Positions 39,871-49,823 are shown, counted from the stretch's first letter. The stretch is DNA of 60,545 nt from Vibrio tetraodonis (GCF_003350295.1 NZ_QLYY01000028.1:1-60545); one strand, 5' to 3'. The notes: generated by a model from the sequence alone, not told the origin. Numbers and translations: made by a program.

Positions 39871-40020
39871 AGTAAGCTTACATTTTCATAAAGCCAGTAG
39901 AGCTTTTTGCGTGATAGACCTGAGCTATTGGAAAAATTGTTGATTTCAATTTAGTAAAATCAAGAAATTAGACAACAATTACACTATAGAAAATGAGATT
40001 TGCACGCTAAGGAGACGCAA

Positions 40021-40437
40021 ATGGAGTCATTGAAAGTGAAAGATTATATGACGTTACAGGCAGTTAAGTTTACCCCTGAAATGTCATTAAGTGCGGCTTT
40101 AGAAAAGATGTTGAAATCGAGTTATCTTGGTGGCCCAGTCATTGATGAAAGAGATCAGGTTATCGGTTTTCTCTCAGGTCATGATTTACTCGATAAGTTA
40201 GTCAAAGTGAGTTACTACTGCCAAGACACACATATTGTCTCCGATTGTATGCACTCACAAGTGCTTTCTGTCGGGCCAGAGACATCGATAATTGAACTAG
40301 CGGACATGATGAAATCTGGTAAGCCTAAGGTATACCCAGTTATCGATAGTGGAAAGTTGGTTGGAATCATTACTCGTCGTGATGTATTGCGTGCAGTTGC
40401 TAAGAATCTAGACGACTGCTTTAAACATCCGGTATAG
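40021..40437 (+). CDS. CBS-domain pair protein
   Basis: The 138-residue protein consists of two CBS modules (about 8-60: VKDYMTLQAVKFTPEMSLSA, GPVIDERDQVIGFLSGHDLL; and 75-130: VSDCMHSQVLSVGPETSIIE, YPVIDSGKLVGIITRRDVLR). CBS pairs bind adenine nucleotides and act as energy or redox sensors. The start at 40021 has AAGGAGACG. There is no attached enzyme domain, so it probably regulates a partner. A terminator follows. Confidence 0.92.
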   Translation: MESLKVKDYMTLQAVKFTPEMSLSAALEKMLKSSYLGGPVIDERDQVIGFLSGHDLLDKLVKVSYYCQDTHIVSDCMHSQVLSVGPETSIIELADMMKSGKPKVYPVIDSGKLVGIITRRDVLRAVAKNLDDCFKHPV

Positions 40438-40458
40438 TAATAAAAGTAAATAGCAAAA

Positions 40459-40485
40459 AGAGGCGCTGTTGGGCGCCTCTTTTTT
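40459..40485. terminator. Terminator after the CBS gene
   Basis: AGAGGCGC-TGTTGG-GCGCCTCT followed by TTTTT on the plus strand and, on the minus strand, by a short T-run. Confidence 0.92.
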
Positions 40486-40515
40486 GTTGAGTAAAAGTGG
40501 GAGTTGAGACTTAAC

Positions 40516-41982
40516 ATGGAGAATCAGAGCGCGAAGTTTGTTGAAGGCTCGACCATGCGCCATATATTGGTGATGTCAGGGGCAGGGTCTGTTGGCCTCA
40601 TGGCATTATTTGTGGTTGATTTACTTGATATGCTCTTCATTAGTATGTTGGGTCAGGTTGAGTTAGCCGCTGCGGTAGGATTCGCTGGTACACTGGTCTT
40701 TTTCTCTACATCCATCTCGATTGGCACTTCGATAGCCATGGGGGCTTTGGTTTCCAAAGCAATTGGTGCCAAGCAGCGTGACCATGCTAGAAGGCTCAGT
40801 AGTAGCATTATGCTTACCGCCTTTACTATCAGCTGTGTTGTTAGCACTTTGATGTATGTATTCATTCCCGAACTTCTCGCTGCCATTGGTGCTAAGGGGT
40901 ATGTGGCGGAGCGTGCGCAAGCTTACCTACAAATATTGCTACCAAGTGGGCCGTTAATTGCCATTGCTATGTCTGCGGGCGCAGGGCTTAGAGCCGCAGG
41001 AGATGCCAAGCGGTCTATGTGGGCAACGCTAGCTGGAGGCATCACTAATGCAGTATTGGACCCAATTTTTATTTTTGGCTTTGGTTGGAATGTTGAAGGT
41101 GCTGCCGTCGCAACCGTTTTTGCTCGGTTTACCGTATTCTTCTTCTCGCTTTACCCTCTTATTCGTAATCATGATTTGGTTGCCTTACCCTCACTGTCAG
41201 CATGGAAAAGTAGCCTCAAAGCGATACTGACCATATCTATTCCTGCGATTATTACCAATATTGCGACACCCATTGGCAATGCGATCGTAACCACATCAAT
41301 TGCCAAATATGGGGAAGATTTTGTTGCTGGCTATGCTGTGATAGGGCGCCTTATTCCTGTTTGCTTTGCAGTAATCTTTGCCTTATCCGGCGCGGTTGGT
41401 CCAATTATTGGGCAAAACTTTGGCGCCGAGCGGTTGGATCGAGTTAGGGATACGTTAATCAACTCTTTAATTGTCACTACAGTTTATACACTGGTGGTTT
41501 GTACTCTTCTCTATTTTTCTCAATCACTTGTGATTACCGGATTTAGTTTACAAGGCGATGCCGCCATTATTGTTTCTGCTTTTTGTACATATGTGGCGTT
41601 TAGTTTTGTGTTTAATGGCGCTCAGTTTGTGGCCAACACTTCGTTCAACAATCTTGGTAAACCGCTTTATTCGACGGCATTAAATTTAGGGAAAGCGACA
41701 TTAGGCACTTTACCTTTTGTATACCTTGGGTCTACTTGGTTTGGCGCGCTTGGTGTTCTGTATGGACAAGCAATTGGGTCGGTAGTCTTTGGTATTCTCG
41801 CACTTATTGTATTGCATAAACACATCAGTGATTTGACCCAAGGTGATAGATTTGAATTGGAGGAAGAAGACCCGTCGATCACAAGTATTAACTCTCAACC
41901 TTTTTGTACTCACGATGCAGTATTGATTGATGAAGTGGCTAGCCGGAAAGAGAGTCTATTAACCGACGAAAAAAATAGTTGA
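40516..41982 (+). CDS. MATE-family multidrug/Na+ efflux transporter
   Basis: The 488-residue protein has twelve predicted membrane helices in two halves with the MATE pattern (MSGAGSVGLMALFVVDLLDM; LRAAGDAKRSMWATLAGGIT; GPIIGQNFGAERLDRVRDTL). MATE pumps exchange Na+ or H+ for cationic drugs and dyes. The C-terminal tail (about 445-488) is long, acidic and hydrophilic. Start ATG 40516 follows GGGAG. Its stop codon overlaps the -35 element of the zntA-type promoter. Subfamily (NorM or DinF/VcmN-like) not decided. Confidence 0.92.
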   Translation: MENQSAKFVEGSTMRHILVMSGAGSVGLMALFVVDLLDMLFISMLGQVELAAAVGFAGTLVFFSTSISIGTSIAMGALVSKAIGAKQRDHARRLSSSIMLTAFTISCVVSTLMYVFIPELLAAIGAKGYVAERAQAYLQILLPSGPLIAIAMSAGAGLRAAGDAKRSMWATLAGGITNAVLDPIFIFGFGWNVEGAAVATVFARFTVFFFSLYPLIRNHDLVALPSLSAWKSSLKAILTISIPAIITNIATPIGNAIVTTSIAKYGEDFVAGYAVIGRLIPVCFAVIFALSGAVGPIIGQNFGAERLDRVRDTLINSLIVTTVYTLVVCTLLYFSQSLVITGFSLQGDAAIIVSAFCTYVAFSFVFNGAQFVANTSFNNLGKPLYSTALNLGKATLGTLPFVYLGSTWFGALGVLYGQAIGSVVFGILALIVLHKHISDLTQGDRFELEEEDPSITSINSQPFCTHDAVLIDEVASRKESLLTDEKNS

Positions 41983-42010
41983 CCTTAGAGTAGACTCCAA
42001 GGTTTATGAT
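41979..42010 (+). promoter_or_regulatory. MerR-type (ZntR-like) promoter of the metal ATPase
   Basis: -35 TTGACC (41979-41984) and -10 TATGAT (42005-42010) are separated by 20 bp, longer than normal and typical of MerR-family promoters. The spacer is a dyad: ACCTTAGAG (41982-41990) and CTCCAAGGT (41995-42003). ZntR-type regulators sit on such dyads and twist the DNA when Zn, Cd or Pb binds. No zntR gene is in the window. Confidence 0.85.
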
Positions 42011-42039
42011 TACAGTGTACATTAAGTGGAGAGAATATT

Positions 42040-44343
42040 ATGTGCACTAAACATCATGCATGTCGCTCAGCTAAAGTGGCCTTCAATCCTAGTCATGAAG
42101 CTTCTTGCTCGAACCCTAAAATAGCTAACATACAAATGGAAGGGATCAGTGAGGTTGATTCTGGATGTTGCAGTTCAGATAACTGTTCTAGTGGAGCTCA
42201 GTCTTCCGATGAGGAAAGCGATCCCATAGGGGTGAAGAAAAAAGGTCACACTCACAGTTGGAAAATTACGGGCATGGACTGTCCGTCATGCGCAAAAAAA
42301 ATTGAAACAGCGGTTAATAAAGTTGCTGGTGTCATGGACGCCAAAGTTTTATTTGCCACAGAAAAACTTGTGGTCAAGCTAGATAACAAAAGTACTGCCG
42401 ATAACGTTGAACAAGCCATTCAGGATGCAGGCTTTCGTTATAACAGCGACTTGTCTTCAACAAAGCCGCAGCCTAACTTAGGTTGGAAATCCGTAGTTAA
42501 ACAAAATTCTTCGATTATTGCGATTGCATTATCTATGGCTATCGCAGCACTTCTTAAACCCATATCTCCTGTATTCAGTGAGTGGATGTTTACATTAACC
42601 TGTTTAGCTGGCCTATATCCAATTGGTAAAAAAGCCCTCCAGTTGGCTAAATCAGGGACTCCATTTGCGATAGAAACGCTAATGAGTGTTGCTGCTATAG
42701 GCGCTCTCTATCTTGGTGAAACAGCGGAAGCTGCGATGGTACTTTTGCTGTTCATGATTGGTGAATGTTTAGAAGCATTTGCCGCTTCTCGAGCGCGGAG
42801 CGGTGTTCAGTCATTGATGGAGTTGGTGCCTGAAACCGCGACAAAAATAATCAATGATGAGCGTGTTGAGGTGTCTGCTAGTGAACTACAACCTGGCGAC
42901 ATTATTGAAGTTTCACCAGGGGCTAGGCTCCCAGCTGATGGAAAACTGATAGGACACACCGCAAGTTTTGATGAAAGTGCATTAACCGGAGAATCACTAC
43001 CAGTTGAACGTATTGAAAATGATTCAGTGATGGCCGGCGCAGTAGTGGTTGATAAAGTGGTTCGCTTTGTGATCACCTCTAAGCAAGGGGAAAATGCTAT
43101 TGATCGAATTTTGCATCTTATTGAGGAAGCAGAATCGCGCAAAGCACCACTAGAGCGCTTTCTCGACAAGTTTAGTCGTTGGTATACGCCCTTAATGATG
43201 TTGGTATCTTTAGTGGTTATTCTTGTACCGCCGCTATTTTTTGCCCAGCCTTGGGAAACCTGGGTCTATCGAGGACTCGCTTTGCTGCTTATCGCTTGTC
43301 CGTGTGCTCTGGTGATTTCCACACCTGCAGCCATTACATCTGGGCTTGCGGCTGGCGCTAAACGAGGCGCTTTAATCAAAGGCGGCGCAGCACTTGAGCA
43401 GCTGGGTAAAATAGAAACCGTTGCCTTTGATAAAACGGGTACTCTGACAAAGGGGAAACCTGAAGTCACAGATATTATTGCCATAGGTAATGTTGAGTTA
43501 GCAGAGCTTTTGCGCAATATTGCCGCCATTGAAGTTGGCTCTACCCACCCACTTGCTCTGTCACTGGTAAATAAAGCCAAGTCATCTGGCATCGAGATCC
43601 CTGAGGCAGATGACAAACAAGCGCTAATAGGTCTTGGTGTTCGTGGTTTGGTAGATGGAGTTGAGTATCAGGCTATCGCGCCAAGCAAGATCGGTTTTGT
43701 ATTGTCGAGTGATGTCGCCGAGGAAGTGCGTCAGTTAGAACAGCAGGGCAAAACAGTGGTGGTGGCAACTCAAGGTGATAATACGGTTATTGGCCTCATT
43801 GCTTGGCAAGATACCTTGAGAGAAGACTCGGCGGATGCTGTTCAGGCGCTCAAGAATCTTGGCGTTAATGCAATTATGCTGACTGGAGACAATGCTCGCA
43901 GTGCAAAGGCCATTAGCTCATTGATAGGTATCGACTACAAAGCCGGATTGCTACCACAAGATAAAGTGACTTATGTTGAGAGGTTGTCATCAACAGGAAA
44001 TGTAGCCATGGTTGGTGATGGCATCAACGATGCACCTGCGATGAAAGCATCCAGCATTGGTATTGCTATGGGTGGAGGAACAGATGTGGCACTTGAGACC
44101 GCGGACGCCGCTATCACGCATAATCGTTTGGTAGAGTTGGCTAGTATGATTGAGTTGTCTCGTGCAACGCTCAACAATATACGTCAGAACATTGCTCTTG
44201 CGCTGGGGCTTAAGGGTATCTTTCTTGTCACCAGTTTGCTTGGTATTACTGGGCTTTGGGTGGCAGTTCTCGCTGATAGTGGCGCAACTGCGATCGTGAC
44301 CCTTAATGCACTCAGGCTACTCAAGTTTAGGCCACAAGCATAG
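42040..44343 (+). CDS. zntA: Zn(II)/Cd(II)/Pb(II)-exporting P-type ATPase
   Basis: The 767-residue P1B ATPase pumps excess zinc and cadmium from the cytoplasm. It has a Cys/His-rich N-terminal tail (CTKHHAC; CCSSDNCSSG), a heavy-metal domain with GMDCPSC, the membrane metal site CPC (LIACPCALVIS), phosphorylation motif DKTGTLTKG, STHPLAL (HP locus), MLTGDN and GDGINDAPA. The C-terminal DSGATAIV matches the zinc subgroup. The MerR-type promoter upstream agrees. A terminator follows. Confidence 0.93.
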   Translation: MCTKHHACRSAKVAFNPSHEASCSNPKIANIQMEGISEVDSGCCSSDNCSSGAQSSDEESDPIGVKKKGHTHSWKITGMDCPSCAKKIETAVNKVAGVMDAKVLFATEKLVVKLDNKSTADNVEQAIQDAGFRYNSDLSSTKPQPNLGWKSVVKQNSSIIAIALSMAIAALLKPISPVFSEWMFTLTCLAGLYPIGKKALQLAKSGTPFAIETLMSVAAIGALYLGETAEAAMVLLLFMIGECLEAFAASRARSGVQSLMELVPETATKIINDERVEVSASELQPGDIIEVSPGARLPADGKLIGHTASFDESALTGESLPVERIENDSVMAGAVVVDKVVRFVITSKQGENAIDRILHLIEEAESRKAPLERFLDKFSRWYTPLMMLVSLVVILVPPLFFAQPWETWVYRGLALLLIACPCALVISTPAAITSGLAAGAKRGALIKGGAALEQLGKIETVAFDKTGTLTKGKPEVTDIIAIGNVELAELLRNIAAIEVGSTHPLALSLVNKAKSSGIEIPEADDKQALIGLGVRGLVDGVEYQAIAPSKIGFVLSSDVAEEVRQLEQQGKTVVVATQGDNTVIGLIAWQDTLREDSADAVQALKNLGVNAIMLTGDNARSAKAISSLIGIDYKAGLLPQDKVTYVERLSSTGNVAMVGDGINDAPAMKASSIGIAMGGGTDVALETADAAITHNRLVELASMIELSRATLNNIRQNIALALGLKGIFLVTSLLGITGLWVAVLADSGATAIVTLNALRLLKFRPQA

Positions 44344-44361
44344 GTGTTTAGTTACACAACC

Positions 44362-44391
44362 AAGCCTGATAGATCTTCTCAGGCTTTTTTA
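44362..44391 (+). terminator. Terminator after zntA
   Basis: AAGCCTGA ... TCAGGCTT stem with a 9-base loop, followed by TTTT. Confidence 0.88.
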
Positions 44392-44473
44392 TGTAATCTA
44401 GGCATTAATAAGACGATAAAGTGTGATGCAAAACGATTTTATTTGCAATGAAGATAGTGAGATGTCAATTATT

Positions 44474-44489
44474 TGTGACTCGAGTCACC
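44474..44489. promoter_or_regulatory. Probable CRP-cAMP site upstream of udp
   Basis: TGTGACTCGAGTCACC fits TGTGA-N6-TCACA with one mismatch. It lies 105 bp before the udp start. In E. coli udp is controlled by CRP and CytR. Confidence 0.75.
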
Positions 44490-44593
44490 ATTAAAATTGG
44501 TTCAGTTGGATACATTACGCCCTGTACCCAACCAAATAAATAAAACGAAAAGATAGGCAACGCCACCTATTTCGTTATAAAAGGAGCTATTTT

Positions 44594-45358
44594 ATGTCTC
44601 AAGCTGTATTCCATTTAGGAGTCACTCAAGACGATCTTGCTGATGCCAAGCTAGCAATTATCCCAGGTGATCCTGCTCGCGTTCAAAAAATTGCTGAACA
44701 AATGGATAATCCTGTATTTTTGGCTAGTCATCGTGAGTACACACTTTACCGTGCCGAGCTTGATGGCAACCCCGTTATTGTCTGCTCTACCGGTATTGGT
44801 GGTCCTTCTACTTCTATCGCGGTTGAAGAGTTGGCTCAGCTTGGTATCAATACTTTCTTACGTGTTGGTACTACTGGTGCTATCCAACCACATGTGAAGG
44901 TGGGAGACATGATAGTATCCACAGCTTCAGTTCGCCTAGATGGCGCCAGCTTGCACTTTGCTCCAATGGAATTTCCAGCAGTGGCTGACTTTGAGGTTGC
45001 GACGGCAATGAAAGCTGCAGTTGAAGAGTCTGGTGCCAAAGTTCATATGGGTGTGACCGCCTCTAGTGATACTTTTTATCCTGGGCAAGAGCGCTATGAT
45101 ACTTTCTCTGGCCGCGTAGTAAGACGTTTTCAAGGCTCAATGAAAGAATGGCAAGATATGGGTGTTCTGAATTTTGAGATGGAATCAGCGACTTTACTGA
45201 CAATGTGTGCAAGTTCTGGCCTTAAAGCAGGCTGTGTAGCAGGAGTCATTATCAACCGTTCTCAAAAAGAAATCCCCGATCACTCAACCTTGAAAGAAAC
45301 GGAAGCTCGTTCAATTAAAGTGGTTGTTGAGGCCGCGCGTAAGATGCTTCAAGACTAA
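44594..45358 (+). CDS. udp: Uridine phosphorylase
   Basis: The 254-residue enzyme splits uridine with phosphate to uracil and ribose-1-phosphate (pyrimidine salvage). Family motifs are VFHLGVTQDDLADAKLAIIP with the phosphate-binding GDPAR, STGIGGPSTSIAVEEL (about 70-85), RVGTTGAIQ and FEMESATLLTMCASSG (uracil/ribose site). Length equals E. coli Udp (253). AAGGAG lies upstream. A large hairpin separates it from convergent metG. Confidence 0.96.
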   Translation: MSQAVFHLGVTQDDLADAKLAIIPGDPARVQKIAEQMDNPVFLASHREYTLYRAELDGNPVIVCSTGIGGPSTSIAVEELAQLGINTFLRVGTTGAIQPHVKVGDMIVSTASVRLDGASLHFAPMEFPAVADFEVATAMKAAVEESGAKVHMGVTASSDTFYPGQERYDTFSGRVVRRFQGSMKEWQDMGVLNFEMESATLLTMCASSGLKAGCVAGVIINRSQKEIPDHSTLKETEARSIKVVVEAARKMLQD

Positions 45359-45381
45359 TATTGCAGTTTAAGCCTTACTCT

Positions 45382-45430
45382 TTGAAGTGACCCCCAATAA
45401 TTGGTGTCCAACTATTGGGGGTCACTTCAA
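45382..45430. terminator. Long hairpin between convergent udp and metG
   Basis: TTGAAGTGACCCCCAATA and its exact complement TATTGGGGGTCACTTCAA form an 18-bp stem, extended after a one-base mismatch by TTGG/CCAA around TGT. It lies 23 bp after udp and 38 bp after metG ends, so it can terminate both. The symmetry (about 49 bp) is larger than a normal terminator. Confidence 0.75.
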
Positions 45431-45468
45431 TTTAGAGCAGGGCTCTAAAGTAATACTATTAAGCGTTA

Positions 45469-47544
45469 TTACATGACGCGCATGCCAGGTTGAGCACCTT
45501 CATGAGGTTCTAGAATCCAAAGATCGCTTCCACCAGGTCCAGCAGCCAAAATCATACCTTCTGACATACCAAACTTCATTTTACGAGGCTTAAGGTTTGC
45601 AACCATAACGGTCAACTTACCTTCAAGTTCTTCTGGCTTGTATGCCGACTTAATGCCGGAGAAAACCTGACGAGTCTCGCCACCGATATCAAGCTGAAAC
45701 TTCAATAGTTTGTTCGCTTTTGGTACTTCCTCGCAGGAGATAATACGAGCGATACGCATATCAACAGCGGCGAAAGCATCGAAATCTATTTCTTCTGCAA
45801 TCGGATCTTTATCCAATTCAGTTTGGCTTGCTTGATTCTTAGCGGCTTCAGCTTTTTCTTTGGCTGCCATTTCTGCAGCGGCATCTTGTTTTGATGCTTC
45901 AATCATAGCCTCAACCTTTTTCGGATCGATACGATTAAACAGAGCCTTGAATTTGGTGATTTCATGACCTGTTAATGGCTTGGCTATTCCTTCCCACGTT
46001 AGCTCTTCATTTAGGAAAGCTTCTGTACGTGCGGCTAGAGCAGGCATCACAGGCTTGAGGTAAGTCATGAGCACGCGGAACAAATTAATACCGACAGAAC
46101 AAATATCTTGTAGCAGTTGATCTTTGCCTTCCTCTTTCGCCACAACCCAAGGTGCTTTTTCGTCAACATATTGGTTGGCTTTGTCAGCCAGTGCGGTTAC
46201 TTCACGTATTGCACGGCCAAATTCACGCGTTTCGTAAAGCTCGGCTATGCGATCGGCCGCGGCAACAAACTCTTGGTACAATTCTGGCTCTGCAAATTCA
46301 TCAGAAAGCTTACCCTCGAAGCGTTTTGTGATAAAGCCAGCATTGCGCGACGCAAGGTTAACAATTTTATTTACTACGTCAGCGTTAACACGTTGAGTAA
46401 AGTCCTCAAGGTTAAGGTCTAGGTCATCGATACGGCTGTTGAGTTTGGCCGCATAGTAGTAACGCAGGCATTCAGGATCGAGATGATCAAGATAAGTGCT
46501 GGCTTTAACAAATGTGCCTTTCGATTTAGACATTTTGGCACCGTTAACAGTGACGTAGCCGTGAACAAACACATTATTTGGTTTACGGAAACCACTGCCT
46601 TCGAGCATGGCAGGCCAGAATAAAGAGTGGAAATAAACGATGTCTTTACCAATGAAGTGATAAAGCTCAGTTGTGCTGTCTTTCTTCCAGTATTCGTCAA
46701 AGTCTAAATCACTGCGTTTATCGCATAGGTTCTTAAATGAGCCCATGTAGCCGATAGGTGCATCGAGCCAAACATAAAAGAATTTGTCTTTTTCTCCCGG
46801 AATTTCAAAACCGAAATAAGGGGCATCGCGAGAGATATCCCATTGTTGCAGGCCTGATTCAAACCATTCTTGCATCTTATTGGCCGTTTCGGCTTGCAGT
46901 GAGCCTGAGCGAGTCCACTCTTGGAGCATGCTTTCAAACTGTGGCAAATCAAAGAAGAAATGCTCAGAGTCTTTCATCACTGGCGTTGCGCCGGAGACCG
47001 CTGATTTGGGGTCAATCAGTTCAGTCGTGCTATAGGTTGCGCCGCAGCTGTCACAGTTATCGCCGTACTGATCGTCAGATTTACACTTAGGGCAAGTGCC
47101 TTTAACAAAACGATCAGGTAGGAACATTTCTTTTTCTGGATCAAATAGCTGAGAAATCGTGCGGCTAGAGATAAAACCGTTTTTCTTCAGTTCCAAATAG
47201 ATGTGTGACGCGAGCTGCTTGTTTTCTTCAGAATGAGTACTGTGGTAGTTATCAAAGCTAATATCGAAACCAGCGAAGTCTTTTTGGTGCTCTTCACTAA
47301 CGGCAGCGATCATCTCTTCTGGTGTGATTCCCATCTGTTGTGCTTTTAGCATAATTGGCGTGCCGTGGGCATCGTCAGCACAGATGAAGTTTACCGTGTT
47401 ACCACGTAGGCGTTGGTAGCGAACCCAGATATCAGCCTGAATGTGTTCAAGCATATGACCTAAGTGGATCGAACCATTAGCATACGGAAGGGCACAAGTT
47501 ACCAGCAGTTTCCTTGGATCAAGGTTTCTTTGATCGTTTGCCAT
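45469..47544 (-). CDS. metG: Methionyl-tRNA synthetase
   Basis: The 691-residue class I synthetase charges tRNA-Met. HIGH-type motif SIHLGHML (near 20), zinc knuckle CPKCKSDDQYGDNCDSCG (about 146-163), KMSKS in GAKMSKSKGTF (about 335) and a C-terminal tRNA-binding (EMAP/Trbp111-like) domain (about 590-691, FAAVDMRIARI). Length is close to E. coli MetG (677). Before the last domain is an Ala/Lys-rich linker. Divergent from apbC, an arrangement shared with E. coli. Confidence 0.97.
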   Translation of the reverse strand: MANDQRNLDPRKLLVTCALPYANGSIHLGHMLEHIQADIWVRYQRLRGNTVNFICADDAHGTPIMLKAQQMGITPEEMIAAVSEEHQKDFAGFDISFDNYHSTHSEENKQLASHIYLELKKNGFISSRTISQLFDPEKEMFLPDRFVKGTCPKCKSDDQYGDNCDSCGATYSTTELIDPKSAVSGATPVMKDSEHFFFDLPQFESMLQEWTRSGSLQAETANKMQEWFESGLQQWDISRDAPYFGFEIPGEKDKFFYVWLDAPIGYMGSFKNLCDKRSDLDFDEYWKKDSTTELYHFIGKDIVYFHSLFWPAMLEGSGFRKPNNVFVHGYVTVNGAKMSKSKGTFVKASTYLDHLDPECLRYYYAAKLNSRIDDLDLNLEDFTQRVNADVVNKIVNLASRNAGFITKRFEGKLSDEFAEPELYQEFVAAADRIAELYETREFGRAIREVTALADKANQYVDEKAPWVVAKEEGKDQLLQDICSVGINLFRVLMTYLKPVMPALAARTEAFLNEELTWEGIAKPLTGHEITKFKALFNRIDPKKVEAMIEASKQDAAAEMAAKEKAEAAKNQASQTELDKDPIAEEIDFDAFAAVDMRIARIISCEEVPKANKLLKFQLDIGGETRQVFSGIKSAYKPEELEGKLTVMVANLKPRKMKFGMSEGMILAAGPGGSDLWILEPHEGAQPGMRVM

Positions 47545-47701
47545 ACTTAATATTCGCTTTTCTGATAGATATAAAAAATTGACCCTAATACTACCTTATC
47601 CACATTACGACTCCAAGGTATCATCTGCTCGAATACCTTAGTTTTTTCAGGGTTCAGTCCATTAAAGAGCAATGCTAGGATTAGAGGCATAAGGAGGACC
47701 T

Positions 47702-48775
47702 ATGCGTCAATTGTCGAACACAGAAGAATTTTGCCGTTGGCTTAATCAGTTTGAGCATCCAAGTCTTACTCAAGAATGGGCTAGTGTGCCGGGTATGGTT
47801 TCGGTCACAGCGACCAAGCTCACTGTATCTATACCCTTTGCGGCATCGTCACTAGTAGAAAGCTTATCGAGCTGGATAGAGTCGCAACATTGCAATGGAC
47901 AAATTGCCCCAGTTGAGTATGAAATAATTGTGCAGCCAAAGGCTTTGCAAACTCATGTCAGTCATGAGGTAAGCGGCGTTAAAAATATTATTGCCGTCAC
48001 TTCAGCAAAGGGAGGGGTCGGCAAGTCAACTACAGCCGTCAACCTTGCGCTTGCGATCGCAAAATCCGGTGTAAAAGTCGGTTTGTTGGATGCGGATATT
48101 TATGGTCCTTCCGTGCCTCTTATGATTGGACAACAGGGCGCTTCTCCCCAAGTTAAAGATGATAAGTGGATGCAGCCTATATTGGCGCATGGTATTTATA
48201 CCCACTCTATTGGATATTTAGTGTCAAAAGATGAAGCGGCAATTTGGCGCGGCCCAATGGCTTCGAAAGCTCTCGCTCAACTGCTTAATGAAACCGAGTG
48301 GCCAGAGCTCGACTACCTTGTGATTGATATGCCGCCAGGTACAGGTGATATCCAGCTAACCCTAGCTCAGCAGGTGCCAGTGACAGGGGCGGTGATTATC
48401 ACCACGCCACAAGATCTTGCGCTGGCGGATGCGCGCAAAGGTGCAGCTATGTTTGAAAAAGTGCAGGTACCAGTGATTGGGCTGGTTGAGAATATGAGCT
48501 ATCACATTTGCAGCCATTGCGGTGGAAAAGAAGCCATTTTTGGCGTCGGAGGAGCGCAAAAAATGGCTAGCGAGTTTGGCCTCGATTTACTCGCTCAAAT
48601 CCCTTTACATATTTCGTTAAGAGAAGACACAGATAATGGCTGTCCAAGCGTTGTCGCAAGACCAGATTCAGAACAAGCGGCGGACTATATTCAGTTAGCA
48701 GAGTCTGTGTGTACAAGAATGTATTGGCACGGAAAAGAAAAACCTCAGTCTATTCAGTTTACAATGCTTGATTAA
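47702..48775 (+). CDS. apbC: Iron-sulfur cluster carrier ATPase ApbC/Mrp
   Basis: The 357-residue P-loop protein delivers Fe-S clusters to apoproteins. The deviant Walker A is SAKGGVGKSTTAVNLALA (about 100-117), DADIYGPS and DMPPGTGD follow, and the bridging cluster site is CSHC in MSYHICSHCGGKEAIFG. The N-terminal ~90 residues are a MIP18-like domain. GGAGGA lies before the ATG. Divergent from metG. Confidence 0.95.
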   Translation: MRQLSNTEEFCRWLNQFEHPSLTQEWASVPGMVSVTATKLTVSIPFAASSLVESLSSWIESQHCNGQIAPVEYEIIVQPKALQTHVSHEVSGVKNIIAVTSAKGGVGKSTTAVNLALAIAKSGVKVGLLDADIYGPSVPLMIGQQGASPQVKDDKWMQPILAHGIYTHSIGYLVSKDEAAIWRGPMASKALAQLLNETEWPELDYLVIDMPPGTGDIQLTLAQQVPVTGAVIITTPQDLALADARKGAAMFEKVQVPVIGLVENMSYHICSHCGGKEAIFGVGGAQKMASEFGLDLLAQIPLHISLREDTDNGCPSVVARPDSEQAADYIQLAESVCTRMYWHGKEKPQSIQFTMLD

Positions 48776-49029
48776 TGTTTCTTTGCGTTAGTGTTAATAC
48801 TTGTTGTGGCTTTTAGGACAATACTCAATTTGAGGTATATGCGGTAATCGTTTGCGTTACCGTTATTGCTTCTAATTAGTCATTGGGATGAAATCCTCAC
48901 TAGCATGTCAAAGGCGAACTCCCTATAATCAGGCGGTTTATATATTACACACTAGTACTTTATGGGCATATTTTGTCCAGTTTGAGTATTAGAACACGAC
49001 ACCAATTCAATTCATCGGGTGCAAGAATA

Positions 49030-49671
49030 ATGTCTGATAATAATCAATGCGTCATCGTCGGTATTGCTGGCGCATCGGCTTCTGGAAAAAGTTTAATCGC
49101 TAGTACTATCTATAATGAACTTCGTGAAAAAGTAGGCGATCATCAAATTGGTGTAATTACGGAAGATTGCTACTACAACGATCAGGGCCACCTGAGCATG
49201 GAAGAGCGTGTTAAAACCAACTACGACCACCCGAACGCATTAGACCATGACTTATTATGTGAGCATTTAAAAACGCTGACCAAAGGTGATGCAGTTGAAG
49301 TGCCTGAATACAGCTATTCAGAGCATACGCGTACAGAAAATACGACCTTGATGACACCGAAGAAAGTCATCATTCTCGAAGGGATCCTTCTTCTGACAGA
49401 CCCTCGTTTACGTGAACTTATGCACGCGACTGTGTTTATGGATACACCGCTAGATATTTGTTTACTTCGCCGTGTGAGACGTGACGTAGAAGAACGGGGC
49501 CGTACCATGGAGTCTGTTTTAAAACAGTACCAGGAAACAGTACGACCTATGTTCATGCAGTTTATCGAGCCATCTAAGCAACACGCAGATATTATTGTGC
49601 CTCGTGGCGGTAAAAATCGCATCGCGATTGATGTTTTAAAAGCGCATATTGCAAAACTTTTGAAAGCTTAA
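49030..49671 (+). CDS. udk: Uridine kinase
   Basis: The 213-residue kinase phosphorylates uridine and cytidine (pyrimidine salvage). Walker A is GIAGASASGKSLIA (about 10-23), with EDCYYNDQGHLSMEER and RRDVEERGRTMESVLKQY. I start at ATG 49030, giving exactly the length of E. coli Udk (213); the upstream open frame has no support. A strong terminator follows. Confidence 0.96.
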   Translation: MSDNNQCVIVGIAGASASGKSLIASTIYNELREKVGDHQIGVITEDCYYNDQGHLSMEERVKTNYDHPNALDHDLLCEHLKTLTKGDAVEVPEYSYSEHTRTENTTLMTPKKVIILEGILLLTDPRLRELMHATVFMDTPLDICLLRRVRRDVEERGRTMESVLKQYQETVRPMFMQFIEPSKQHADIIVPRGGKNRIAIDVLKAHIAKLLKA

Positions 49672-49709
49672 GCCTTAATCCTATTCAAGCGCTTTATTTT
49701 TTCCGTAAG

Positions 49710-49739
49710 AAGTGGCACCTTAGGTGCCACTTTCTTTTT
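49710..49739 (+). terminator. Terminator after udk
   Basis: AAGTGGCACC-TTA-GGTGCCACTT, then TCTTTTT. Confidence 0.95.
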
Positions 49740-49823
49740 ATCTGTAATAAGCCTTATCACCCAAGTTCGCTTTTGGATGTATTGGCCAATCTACGACAAC
49801 TCTGAATAGCAAGGATAATTCTG

